The translations under genes and the position numbers were made by a program. Below, one piece after another: positions 19,140 to 26,854 of a stretch of 64,000 nt of DNA. Position 1 is the first letter of the stretch, and every line of letters begins with the position of its first letter. The notes below the pieces were generated by a model, which saw only the letters and a list, made by a program, of their open reading frames with translations, was not told where the DNA came from and made no database searches. The DNA is from Kurthia gibsonii. GTDB lineage: Bacteria; Bacillota; Bacilli; Bacillales_A; Planococcaceae. Location: the NCBI RefSeq assembly GCF_006539985.1, contig NZ_BJOB01000009.1, positions 1 to 64,000 on the forward strand, in the 5' to 3' direction.

Positions 19140-20794
19140 AACAAGGAAGAAAGCGACTAGGTGATTTACTTGTCGAAGCAAATGTATTAACGGAAGATCA
19201 ATTACAACACGCACTAGCAATCAAACAACCGAATGAACGACTGGGTGATGTATTGATTAAGGAGCAGCTCGTAACCGAACAAACGTTAATCGAAGTCCTT
19301 GAATTTCAGTTAGGAATACCTCATGTGAACTTGGGGCAGTTCCCTATTGATTCAGAAATCATACAATTAGTACCAAAAGAAATTGCGAAACGTTATTTAC
19401 TCGTTCCTTTACGAAAAGAGAAAAATAAATTATTTGTAGCGATGGCAGATCCAATGGATTACTTTGCGATTGAAGAATTGCGTATGTTGACAGGGTTCCG
19501 TATTGAGCCTTGTATCGCGACAAAACAGGATTTAAATAAAACGATTAGTAAATACTATGAACTACAAGCAACGATGGATGCGGCACTTAGTGATTTAGTT
19601 GGCACAACAGAAGAAGATAATTCGGATATTGTGGCAGAAGATTCACCAATTGTTGTACTTGTGAACCAAATCATTAACGATGCGGTTGTACAAGGAGCGA
19701 GTGATATTCACTTCGATCCGCAAGATAATGAATTCCGCATTCGTTTTCGTGTAGATGGTATGTTGAAAACAGAACGTTCATTACCGAAAAGTATGCAAAA
19801 TATGGTCATTGCCCGTTTGAAAATTATGGGGAACTTGAATATTACCGAGAGTCGTTTACCACAGGATGGACGTATTCAAATCCAAGCGCAAATGCGAGCG
19901 ATTGATATCCGTCTATCGACATTGCCAACTATTTACGGTGAAAAAGTGGTAATGCGTGTATTGGATACGAAGAATGCACAAATCTCAATTAGTGGTTTGA
20001 AATTCTCGGAACAGAATCAACAGAAGTTTGAGCGTATGATTCGTAAGCCGAATGGCATCGTTCTTATTACAGGTCCAACAGGTTCAGGTAAATCATCTAC
20101 GCTATCCGCAACATTGAATGATTTGAATGATGAAGCGCTAAATATTATTACGGTTGAAGATCCGGTGGAGTATCAATTAGAAGGTATTAACCAAATTCAA
20201 GTGCGTGAAGAAGTCGGGTTAACATTCGCCGCTGGTTTACGCTCCATCTTACGTCAAGATCCCGATGTCATTATGATTGGTGAGATTCGTGATACCGAGA
20301 CAGCACAAATGGCGACACGTGCTTCATTAACAGGTCACTTAGTATTTAGTACACTGCATACGAATAGTGCAATTGAGTCGATTGATCGTTTAAAAGATAT
20401 GGGGATTGAGCCTTATTTGATTACGTCGTCACTTGAAGGCATTGTAGCACAGCGTCTTGTACGTCGTGTTTGCCGAGATTGTGGTCGTACACGTGATGTC
20501 ACTGCAACAGAACAAGCTGTGTTATTAAAATATGGTTTCCATTCAGCGCAGGTGCATGCAGGAGCAGGATGTCCAGCATGTAATCACACAGGTTATCGCG
20601 GTCGAATTGCGCTACATGAAGTATTTGAATTAGATGAAGAAGCCAAGCAACTCATTTTAGCAGGTGCCGCTTCAAATGAAATTTTACAAAATGCGATGAA
20701 AAAAGGATATGAGCCACTCGTACATGATGGCTTACAAAAAGCATTGAACGGTTTGACAACCATTGAAGAAGTCATTCGCGTCGTTACAGATTAA
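19136..20794 (+). CDS. pilB: Type IV pilus extension ATPase PilB
   Basis: Hexameric cytoplasmic ATPase that powers pilin polymerisation. The 552-residue protein has an N-terminal MshEN/GSPII_E domain (about 1-140, KRLGDLLVEANVLTEDQL), a GspE-type ATPase core with Walker A GPTGSGKSS at 313-321, Asp box and Walker B (DPDVIMIGEIRDTET), a His box (STLHTNSA) and the tetracysteine zinc motif CRDCGR...CPAC near 446-482. Start is GTG 19136 overlapping the upstream stop. It is followed by pilT and pilC. Confidence 0.95.
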   Translation: MKQGRKRLGDLLVEANVLTEDQLQHALAIKQPNERLGDVLIKEQLVTEQTLIEVLEFQLGIPHVNLGQFPIDSEIIQLVPKEIAKRYLLVPLRKEKNKLFVAMADPMDYFAIEELRMLTGFRIEPCIATKQDLNKTISKYYELQATMDAALSDLVGTTEEDNSDIVAEDSPIVVLVNQIINDAVVQGASDIHFDPQDNEFRIRFRVDGMLKTERSLPKSMQNMVIARLKIMGNLNITESRLPQDGRIQIQAQMRAIDIRLSTLPTIYGEKVVMRVLDTKNAQISISGLKFSEQNQQKFERMIRKPNGIVLITGPTGSGKSSTLSATLNDLNDEALNIITVEDPVEYQLEGINQIQVREEVGLTFAAGLRSILRQDPDVIMIGEIRDTETAQMATRASLTGHLVFSTLHTNSAIESIDRLKDMGIEPYLITSSLEGIVAQRLVRRVCRDCGRTRDVTATEQAVLLKYGFHSAQVHAGAGCPACNHTGYRGRIALHEVFELDEEAKQLILAGAASNEILQNAMKKGYEPLVHDGLQKALNGLTTIEEVIRVVTD

Positions 20795-20810
20795 GTAGGA
20801 GGGTGCAAAG

Positions 20811-21854
20811 ATGTCTAAAGACATGATGGAATTATTAACAAAAGCTGATGAGATGAATGCATCCGATTTACATATTACAGTCGGAATTCCACCTACTTTT
20901 CGTGTAAATGGAAGACTACAAGCTTATGGAGAAGAAAAGTTATTACCAGATGATTTAGAGCGTATGGTGAAATCCGTTATTCCTGAATTTCGCCTAGCAG
21001 AATTTGAAGAGCGTCGTGAACTCGACTTCAACTACTCACTTCAAAACCGCTGTCGTTTTCGTATGAATGCCTATCATCAACGCAATAGTTTGACGCTTGC
21101 TGCACGTAAGATTGACTCAACGATTCCGACGATTGAGCAACTGCATATGCCGCAAGTATTATATCGCTTATGCGAAAAGCCACAAGGACTTATTCTTGTA
21201 ACAGGTCCAACAGGTTCAGGTAAGTCGACGACACTTGCTGCGATGATTGATTTTATTAATAAGAATCAAGCGAAACATATTATTACATTAGAAGATCCAA
21301 TCGAGTATTTACACAGTCATCAAAAATCCATTGTCAATCAACGTGAAGTTGGTTCAGATACGAAAAGTTTCGCCAATGGATTAAGAGCGGCACTTCGACA
21401 AGACCCCGATATCATCTTAGTCGGGGAGATGCGTGATTTGGATACGATTTCAACAGCGATTACAGCTGCTGAAACAGGTCACTTAGTTATGGCGACGCTT
21501 CATACGAGTAGTGCACCGACAACAATCGACCGAATTATCGACGTCTTTCCGCCACATCAACAAGGACAGATTCGTGTTCAATTAGCCAATGTTTTACAAG
21601 GGATTGTATCGCAACGTCTATTCCGTCGCATTGATACGGAAGGGCGTGTTGCAGCAACAGAAGTATTAGTTCAAACACCTTCTGTTGCGAATTTAATTCG
21701 AAATGATAAAGTTCACCAAATTTCGAATATTATGCAGACATCGCGTTCTCTCGGGATGCATACGCTTGACACATCGATTCAACAATTACTAACGGAGCGA
21801 AAAATCGACTTCGAAACAGCGCAAACATTTATGCGTACAGGTGATTTAGGATGA
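20811..21854 (+). CDS. pilT: Type IV pilus retraction ATPase PilT
   Basis: Hexameric ATPase that disassembles the pilus for twitching or DNA uptake. The 347 residues match the PilT family in length and motifs: Walker A GPTGSGKST at 132-140, DPDIILVGEMRD Walker B, and the C-terminal SVANLIRNDKVHQI segment that corresponds to the AIRNLIRE retraction motif. A dedicated pilT separates this locus from the ComG-type pseudopilus of Bacillus, which lacks one. RBS AGGAGGGTG; overlaps pilC by 4 bases. Confidence 0.95.
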   Translation: MSKDMMELLTKADEMNASDLHITVGIPPTFRVNGRLQAYGEEKLLPDDLERMVKSVIPEFRLAEFEERRELDFNYSLQNRCRFRMNAYHQRNSLTLAARKIDSTIPTIEQLHMPQVLYRLCEKPQGLILVTGPTGSGKSTTLAAMIDFINKNQAKHIITLEDPIEYLHSHQKSIVNQREVGSDTKSFANGLRAALRQDPDIILVGEMRDLDTISTAITAAETGHLVMATLHTSSAPTTIDRIIDVFPPHQQGQIRVQLANVLQGIVSQRLFRRIDTEGRVAATEVLVQTPSVANLIRNDKVHQISNIMQTSRSLGMHTLDTSIQQLLTERKIDFETAQTFMRTGDLG

Positions 21855-23056
21855 CCGTTTATAAATATTCTGGGCGCTCAAAACTTGGTGAACAAAAGAA
21901 GGGCTCAGTGGAAGCAGAGAGTAAAACACAGGCAATTGCGAAGATTCGTGATTTAGGTATTAGTCCGCGTGAAGTGAAAGAATCGAGCAGTATTCTCCAT
22001 CTGGATTTAACGATTGGGAATGCTGTGAAGATGGAGCACTTTGTTATCTTTTGTCGTCAGTTTGCGACCTTGATACGTGCAGGTGTCTCGATTGTCGAGT
22101 CGATTCATATCTTAGCGGCACAGACGGAGAGTAAGGCACTGAAAAAAGCACTCTATACAGTAGAGGACGACCTTCGTGCTGGGATTGCCTTTTCAACATC
22201 TGCTGTCAAGTTCCCGAAAGTATTTCCTACATTATTCGTCAACATGATGAAAGCAGGGGAAGCGACAGGGAACATGGATGATACATTAGATCGTCTTGCA
22301 GGCAGTTATGAAAAGACATTCAAGTTAAAAAAGAAAATTCAATCAGCGATGATGTATCCGATTATGCTCATTATCTTAATTTTAGGTGTCGGTGCATTCA
22401 TGTTGTTATGGCTTGTACCGCAGTTTACACAGAACTTTGCGAGCTTTGGTGCTGATTTACCACCGATTACTGTATTCGTACTCGGACTGAGTGATGCCCT
22501 AAAAGCGTATTGGTGGCTATTCTTAGGCATTCTTATTGCAATCATTGCAGTGTTCAGTTTCTTATTTAAAAACAACAAGCAATTCCACTTTGGTGTCTAC
22601 TATGTGTTACTGAAAACACCAATTTTCGGACCCGTATTACAAAAGGCTGCGATTGCGCGCATGACACGTACACTTGCTTCGCTCTTTAGTAGTTCTGTAC
22701 CGATTTTAAATGCACTGACGATTGTGGAGAAGATTTCAGCCAATCCGATTATCGAAAAAGTATTACGTGAGGCGAAGAAATCGCTTGAAAGCGGCAGTTC
22801 ACTCGCAGAACCATTAGAAAAGAGTTGGGTATTCCCACCCCTTGTAACACAGATGATTCTCATTGGTGAGAAGACAGGTTCACTTGACTATATGTTAGAA
22901 AAAGTAGCCGAGTTTTATGAAGATGACGTGGATCGTACGGTGGATGCCCTAAAGTCACTCATTGAACCATTAATGATTGTCTTACTTGCAGGAATTGTCG
23001 GCTTCATCGTCGCAGCGATTATGATGCCAATGTTAAGTCTATACGAACAAATCTAA
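21851..23056 (+). CDS. pilC: Type IV pilus platform protein PilC
   Basis: Inner-membrane platform that couples the ATPases to the growing pilus. The 401-residue protein carries two T2SSF domains (about 65-190 and 270-392) and three predicted membrane helices (near 167-190, 215-235 and 370-392). The ATG overlaps the pilT stop (ATGA). Conserved features include the FCRQFATLIRAGVSI and GEATGNMDDTL segments. Confidence 0.95.
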   Translation: MTVYKYSGRSKLGEQKKGSVEAESKTQAIAKIRDLGISPREVKESSSILHLDLTIGNAVKMEHFVIFCRQFATLIRAGVSIVESIHILAAQTESKALKKALYTVEDDLRAGIAFSTSAVKFPKVFPTLFVNMMKAGEATGNMDDTLDRLAGSYEKTFKLKKKIQSAMMYPIMLIILILGVGAFMLLWLVPQFTQNFASFGADLPPITVFVLGLSDALKAYWWLFLGILIAIIAVFSFLFKNNKQFHFGVYYVLLKTPIFGPVLQKAAIARMTRTLASLFSSSVPILNALTIVEKISANPIIEKVLREAKKSLESGSSLAEPLEKSWVFPPLVTQMILIGEKTGSLDYMLEKVAEFYEDDVDRTVDALKSLIEPLMIVLLAGIVGFIVAAIMMPMLSLYEQI

Positions 23057-23090
23057 AATAAATATCACCTTGAAGGGAGGTGAACGTACA

Positions 23091-23591
23091 ATGACAAACG
23101 AACGTACTTTCAGCAAGGACAAAAAAGAAAGAGGAGGGATTTCATTGAGAAATCTACTAAATAAGAAATTAAAAAATGAAAAAGGTTTAACGCTAATCGA
23201 GTTACTAGCTGTTATCGTTATTCTAGCAATCATCGCGTTAATCGCCATTCCAGCAATCGGCAGTATCATCTCGAACTCAAAATCAAAAGCCATCTTATCT
23301 GATGCAACAGCAGTTGTAGCAGGTGCTAAGACAGCAATCGCAGATGGTGCATGTTCAGAAGATACAACTAGTGATCCTAGCGTATATACATGTGATAAAG
23401 CAGCTTTAGCAAAATATGTAGAAGGTGTAACATTAGCTAGTGGTGACCAAGTTGTAAAAAAAGGTGATGAGTATAAAATTACGTATGAAAATTTTGGAAA
23501 ACTAAACTCAACTTATAAAAAAGATGCTGGTGTAGATGCTGATAATACAACTACACAAGCTGATATCGCTAAAGCAATGGGCAACAAATAG
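23091..23591 (+). CDS. pilA: Major type IV pilin (prepilin)
   Basis: A prepilin with cleavage motif KNEKG and mature start LTLIELLAVIVILAI (Glu at +5). The head contains a likely disulphide pair (GACSED and YTCDK). Two starts have good ribosome binding sites: ATG 23091 with GGGAGGTG (166 residues, long 32-residue leader) and TTG 23145 with GAGGAGGG (148 residues, 14-residue leader of normal length). The longer is listed; the shorter fits ordinary prepilin leaders better. It sits between pilC and pilMN and is followed by a nested hairpin, as expected for a highly expressed subunit gene. Confidence 0.88.
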   Translation: MTNERTFSKDKKERGGISLRNLLNKKLKNEKGLTLIELLAVIVILAIIALIAIPAIGSIISNSKSKAILSDATAVVAGAKTAIADGACSEDTTSDPSVYTCDKAALAKYVEGVTLASGDQVVKKGDEYKITYENFGKLNSTYKKDAGVDADNTTTQADIAKAMGNK

Positions 23592-23592
23592 T

Positions 23593-23647
23593 AACCAGCC
23601 TTTCGTTTAGAAGCCGTCCTTCGACGGCTTCGTGCCGAAGTGTTGGT
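23593..23647 (+). other. Nested stem-loop between pilA and pilMN
   Basis: Inner perfect stem GAAGCCGTC (23610-23618)/GACGGCTTC (23623-23631), middle stem CTTTCG/CGAAG, outer AACCA (23593-23597)/TGGTT (23643-23647). There is no T-run behind it, so it is not a classical terminator. It may stabilise pilA mRNA or cause partial termination, giving more pilin than assembly proteins (inference). Confidence 0.65.
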
Positions 23648-23673
23648 TTGATTTAGAAAAGTAGGAGGCAATC

Positions 23674-25215
23674 ATGATGAAATTGGGCTCGAAGAAAAAG
23701 GTTGCGTTGACATATAATGATTATAAAATCCAATTATTTCAATATCATGAGCAAGATTTAACGAAAGCAATCTTAATTGAGCAAGACTTACCAAAAGACT
23801 TGATTCGAGACGGTGCAATTGTTGATGAAGTCGGTGTATTTGAATTAATTAAACAAATTGTAAAAGAATCTAAATTAAAAGGGCAATCGGTTATTTTTAC
23901 GGTGCCTGATAATGCATTAACGATGCGTAAAGTCGATTATCCACTTGATTTAAGTGGTGCTGCGATTAAAGAATATTTTGAACTAGAGATTGGGCAGTCA
24001 GTACATTTGCCATTTGAAGAACCGGTTATTGACGTGGTCGATTTACCAGAAGAGGGACAGGCACTCTTATTTGCGACGAATGGTATCGAGATTCGAAAAA
24101 TTCAAGGCATTTTATACGATGCGGGATTAAAGCCAGTCGCTGCCGATGCCCGCGCACTAGCGACATTGCGTATGGTAGAACAAATCTTCCCGGAATTTGT
24201 GGATCGTATTACGATGACGGTGGCAGTGTCGATTAATGAATTATCGCTATCAATTTATGATAAGGGCGTACTTGAATTCATTCGTTATCATACGATTGAA
24301 ACGGAATTAGTACAGTGGGAGCCAACAGAAGAAGGCGATCATCTAACATTTACGTATAAGGGAAATACAAGTGAGTATCAAATGGATTTAATGGAAGCAT
24401 TAGCTGAAATGAATCGTATTATGAACTTCTATCGTTTCTCCATTAATAAAGATCAACAAAATGTCGAACAAGTTATATTACTAGGGGATTGTCCTGAAAT
24501 TACATACATAAAAAATATGTTAGAGAGTCAGATGGATGTTCCGATTTATACATTGGAAGATAGTCGCGTTAAAGAACAGTTCCCAGCACTACATGCGAGT
24601 AATGCGGAAGTAGTCGGCTTAGCATTAAAAGATGAATTATTATCAGCCATTCCAAATATTAACTTACTTCCATCATTCAAAGCTGAAGGTAGTAAGAAAG
24701 TATGGATTTGGGGAGCAGCCGTTGTCGTGACAATTTTGATTGCGAGTATTGCGCTTTGGAATGCATCCATCTCGAAAGAAATTAAAGCATTAGAGCAAGA
24801 AAAAGCAGCGAATCAAGCGATTGTCGATGATGAAAAAGCAAAAGTAGCAGCTTATGAACAAGAGAAGCAAAATTCATTAGATGCGGCAGTAAAAGTGATT
24901 GAACGTCTTGCCTATCCTGTGACGCCGGTCATAGATGCCATTCGAAAAGATTTACAGCCGTATGAATATGAGCTGAACTTTACATTTAGTGCAAATCAAG
25001 CGACTGTCGATATTCAATATGAAACATTCACACAGGTCGCAAATTATGTCGATCAGTTACAGACGAATCCGTTATTTACAGATATTAAAGTCACAACAAT
25101 TGAAGTGAATCCAGTAGAACTACCGAACGCTGCGACGAGTGTACCGCGTCACAAAGCGCAGTTAACACTTGATCTAAACTTAGCCAAATTAATTGAAGGA
25201 GAGAAGGAGTCATGA
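23674..25215 (+). CDS. pilM: PilM-PilN fusion, pilus assembly
   Basis: A 513-residue protein that joins two normally separate assembly proteins. Residues 1 to about 325 are a PilM-type actin-like cytoplasmic domain. The PilN hallmark INLLP then appears at 329-333, followed by a membrane helix (about 343-364), a coiled-coil stretch (about 366-410) and a PilN-like alpha/beta domain (about 415-505). In other species the INLLP peptide of PilN binds PilM, so the fusion tethers a known pair. It overlaps the next gene by 4 bases. Start at 23674 behind GTAGGAGG; the following ATG 23677 is equally possible. Confidence 0.85.
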   Translation: MMKLGSKKKVALTYNDYKIQLFQYHEQDLTKAILIEQDLPKDLIRDGAIVDEVGVFELIKQIVKESKLKGQSVIFTVPDNALTMRKVDYPLDLSGAAIKEYFELEIGQSVHLPFEEPVIDVVDLPEEGQALLFATNGIEIRKIQGILYDAGLKPVAADARALATLRMVEQIFPEFVDRITMTVAVSINELSLSIYDKGVLEFIRYHTIETELVQWEPTEEGDHLTFTYKGNTSEYQMDLMEALAEMNRIMNFYRFSINKDQQNVEQVILLGDCPEITYIKNMLESQMDVPIYTLEDSRVKEQFPALHASNAEVVGLALKDELLSAIPNINLLPSFKAEGSKKVWIWGAAVVVTILIASIALWNASISKEIKALEQEKAANQAIVDDEKAKVAAYEQEKQNSLDAAVKVIERLAYPVTPVIDAIRKDLQPYEYELNFTFSANQATVDIQYETFTQVANYVDQLQTNPLFTDIKVTTIEVNPVELPNAATSVPRHKAQLTLDLNLAKLIEGEKES

Positions 25216-25994
25216 AAAAACAGTTAAACAGACAGCAACTCATTCTCATCCTTCTTGCAATCTGTCTAGTTGGCGGAGTTGGTTATGGTATTTATGCGTA
25301 TATATTAGAACCAAAATGGTCAGAACGCGATGCCTTAAAAGCTGAAAATGTGCAGTTAGTAGATGAAGCGTCGAATTTACGTATTCAATTGCAGCAAGAT
25401 CAAAAGAACGCGGAAGCATCAAAAAGAAGCGATGCGGAATTGCGTATGAAAGTACCAAAAAATCGTGATATTAGTCAGTTGATTCGTATGCTAGAGCAGT
25501 TTGAAGGACAAACAGCAACAGAAGTGAGCAGTGTCGCATTTAATAACTACGATGCTTCTGCAAAAGATACGCTTCAAGGTGATACATCAAATGAAGAAAA
25601 TACGTCTGATCCAAATACGCCGACAAAAACAACCGAAGAAGCTGAAAAACAAGTAGAAGATGAGGCGAAAAAAGAGGAAACAGATAAAACCAAGACAGAA
25701 ACACCAACATCTGACCTTGCTAATGAAGAAATTCTTGGTAACATGGAGTTAATTACTGTGTCGTTCACTGTATCAGGTGAAGATATAGCAGATGTGCGTC
25801 AATTTTTACAAAATATCGAGCGCTATCCGCGTTTAATGAAGATTGACTCGGTTGATTATGAGATTGCAAATCCAGAAGCGGCTGTCGAACAGCAAACGAC
25901 GGATCCAGCAACCAATCCAGAAGATACACCTGCTGAATACCCTGTACAAGCAAACGTACAGATTACGACATTTTATGCAAAAGATCAGGAATAG
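25212..25994 (+). CDS. pilO: PilO-like pilus assembly protein
   Basis: A 260-residue bitopic membrane protein: short cytoplasmic N-terminus, one helix (about 10-31), a coiled coil (about 40-75), an acidic Thr/Glu/Lys linker (about 118-160) and a C-terminal ferredoxin-like domain (SFTVSGEDIADVRQFLQNIE near 172-190). Size, topology and position directly after PilN match PilO, which forms heterodimers with PilN outside the membrane. The long charged linker is unlike the short proteobacterial PilO. Family assignment is by architecture and context more than sequence. Confidence 0.75.
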   Translation: MKKQLNRQQLILILLAICLVGGVGYGIYAYILEPKWSERDALKAENVQLVDEASNLRIQLQQDQKNAEASKRSDAELRMKVPKNRDISQLIRMLEQFEGQTATEVSSVAFNNYDASAKDTLQGDTSNEENTSDPNTPTKTTEEAEKQVEDEAKKEETDKTKTETPTSDLANEEILGNMELITVSFTVSGEDIADVRQFLQNIERYPRLMKIDSVDYEIANPEAAVEQQTTDPATNPEDTPAEYPVQANVQITTFYAKDQE

Positions 25995-26007
25995 TAGGTG
26001 ATGAAGT

Positions 26008-26751
26008 TTGGAACTGTATTACACAATCGTATTCGCTTTAATCGGGTTAGTATGTGGTTCGTTTTTTAATGTAGTTGGTATGCGCTGGCCAAAAGGGGAG
26101 TCGATTATTCGACCAGGGTCGCACTGTGAAAGCTGTCAGACACCTCTTACTGCGCGTGATTTAGTACCTGTTTTTAGCTATCTCTTTTTACGTGGGAAGT
26201 GTCGTACATGCGGTGCAACATATGGACCTTTTCACGTCATTATTGAAGCATTAACAGGTATTCTCTTTGCGTATGCTTATGCGCAACTTGGGTTTTCAAA
26301 AGAACTGGTTGTAGCACTATTACTGATATCATTATTAGCGATTATTACCGTATCTGATTTACTCTATACGATTATTCAGGACCGCGTATTATTGATTTTT
26401 GGTACTTTAATTGCCATCATGCGCATTATTTCACCATTACAACCGTGGTGGGATGCGATCTTAGGTGCTGCATTTGGCTTTAGCTTATTATTGTTACTAT
26501 CCATCCTATCAAAAGGCGGTATGGGCGGTGGCGATATTAAACTGTATTTTGTGCTGGGATTAGTTTTAGGGCTTAAACTAACATTCCTATCCTTATTCTT
26601 TGCAGCACTCATCGGTCTCATCGTCTCCATCATTTTACGACGTGGGTTCGGTAAGACGATTCCATTTGGGCCATCGATTGCGGTGGCAACATTCATCGTT
26701 TACTTTCATGGTGAAGCCATTTTTAATTGGTATTTACATCTATTTACATAA
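26008..26751 (+). CDS. pilD: Prepilin peptidase / N-methyltransferase
   Basis: Polytopic aspartic protease that removes prepilin leaders and methylates the new N-terminus. The 247-residue protein has the N-terminal zinc-type double CxxC (CESC...CRTC, about 37-68), eight or so hydrophobic segments and the two catalytic aspartates: Asp117 in TVSDLLY and Asp176 in GGGDIK. Start is TTG 26008 with AGGTG 7 bases upstream. Last gene of the pilus operon; its substrates are the major pilin and the minor pilins on the minus strand. Confidence 0.95.
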   Translation: MELYYTIVFALIGLVCGSFFNVVGMRWPKGESIIRPGSHCESCQTPLTARDLVPVFSYLFLRGKCRTCGATYGPFHVIIEALTGILFAYAYAQLGFSKELVVALLLISLLAIITVSDLLYTIIQDRVLLIFGTLIAIMRIISPLQPWWDAILGAAFGFSLLLLLSILSKGGMGGGDIKLYFVLGLVLGLKLTFLSLFFAALIGLIVSIILRRGFGKTIPFGPSIAVATFIVYFHGEAIFNWYLHLFT

Positions 26752-26755
26752 TTGT

Positions 26756-26792
26756 AGCGCATCGATTCTTCGGAAAAGATGCGCTCTTTTTA
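26756..26792 (+). terminator. Terminator of the type IV pilus operon
   Basis: AGCGCATC (26756-26763) pairs with GATGCGCT (26778-26785), then T-run. Confidence 0.9.
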
Positions 26793-26854
26793 TATCAAAT
26801 GGTATCTATTCGTCCATGACTTTCGTTATAATGAGTAGATGAGGAAGTGAGAAT

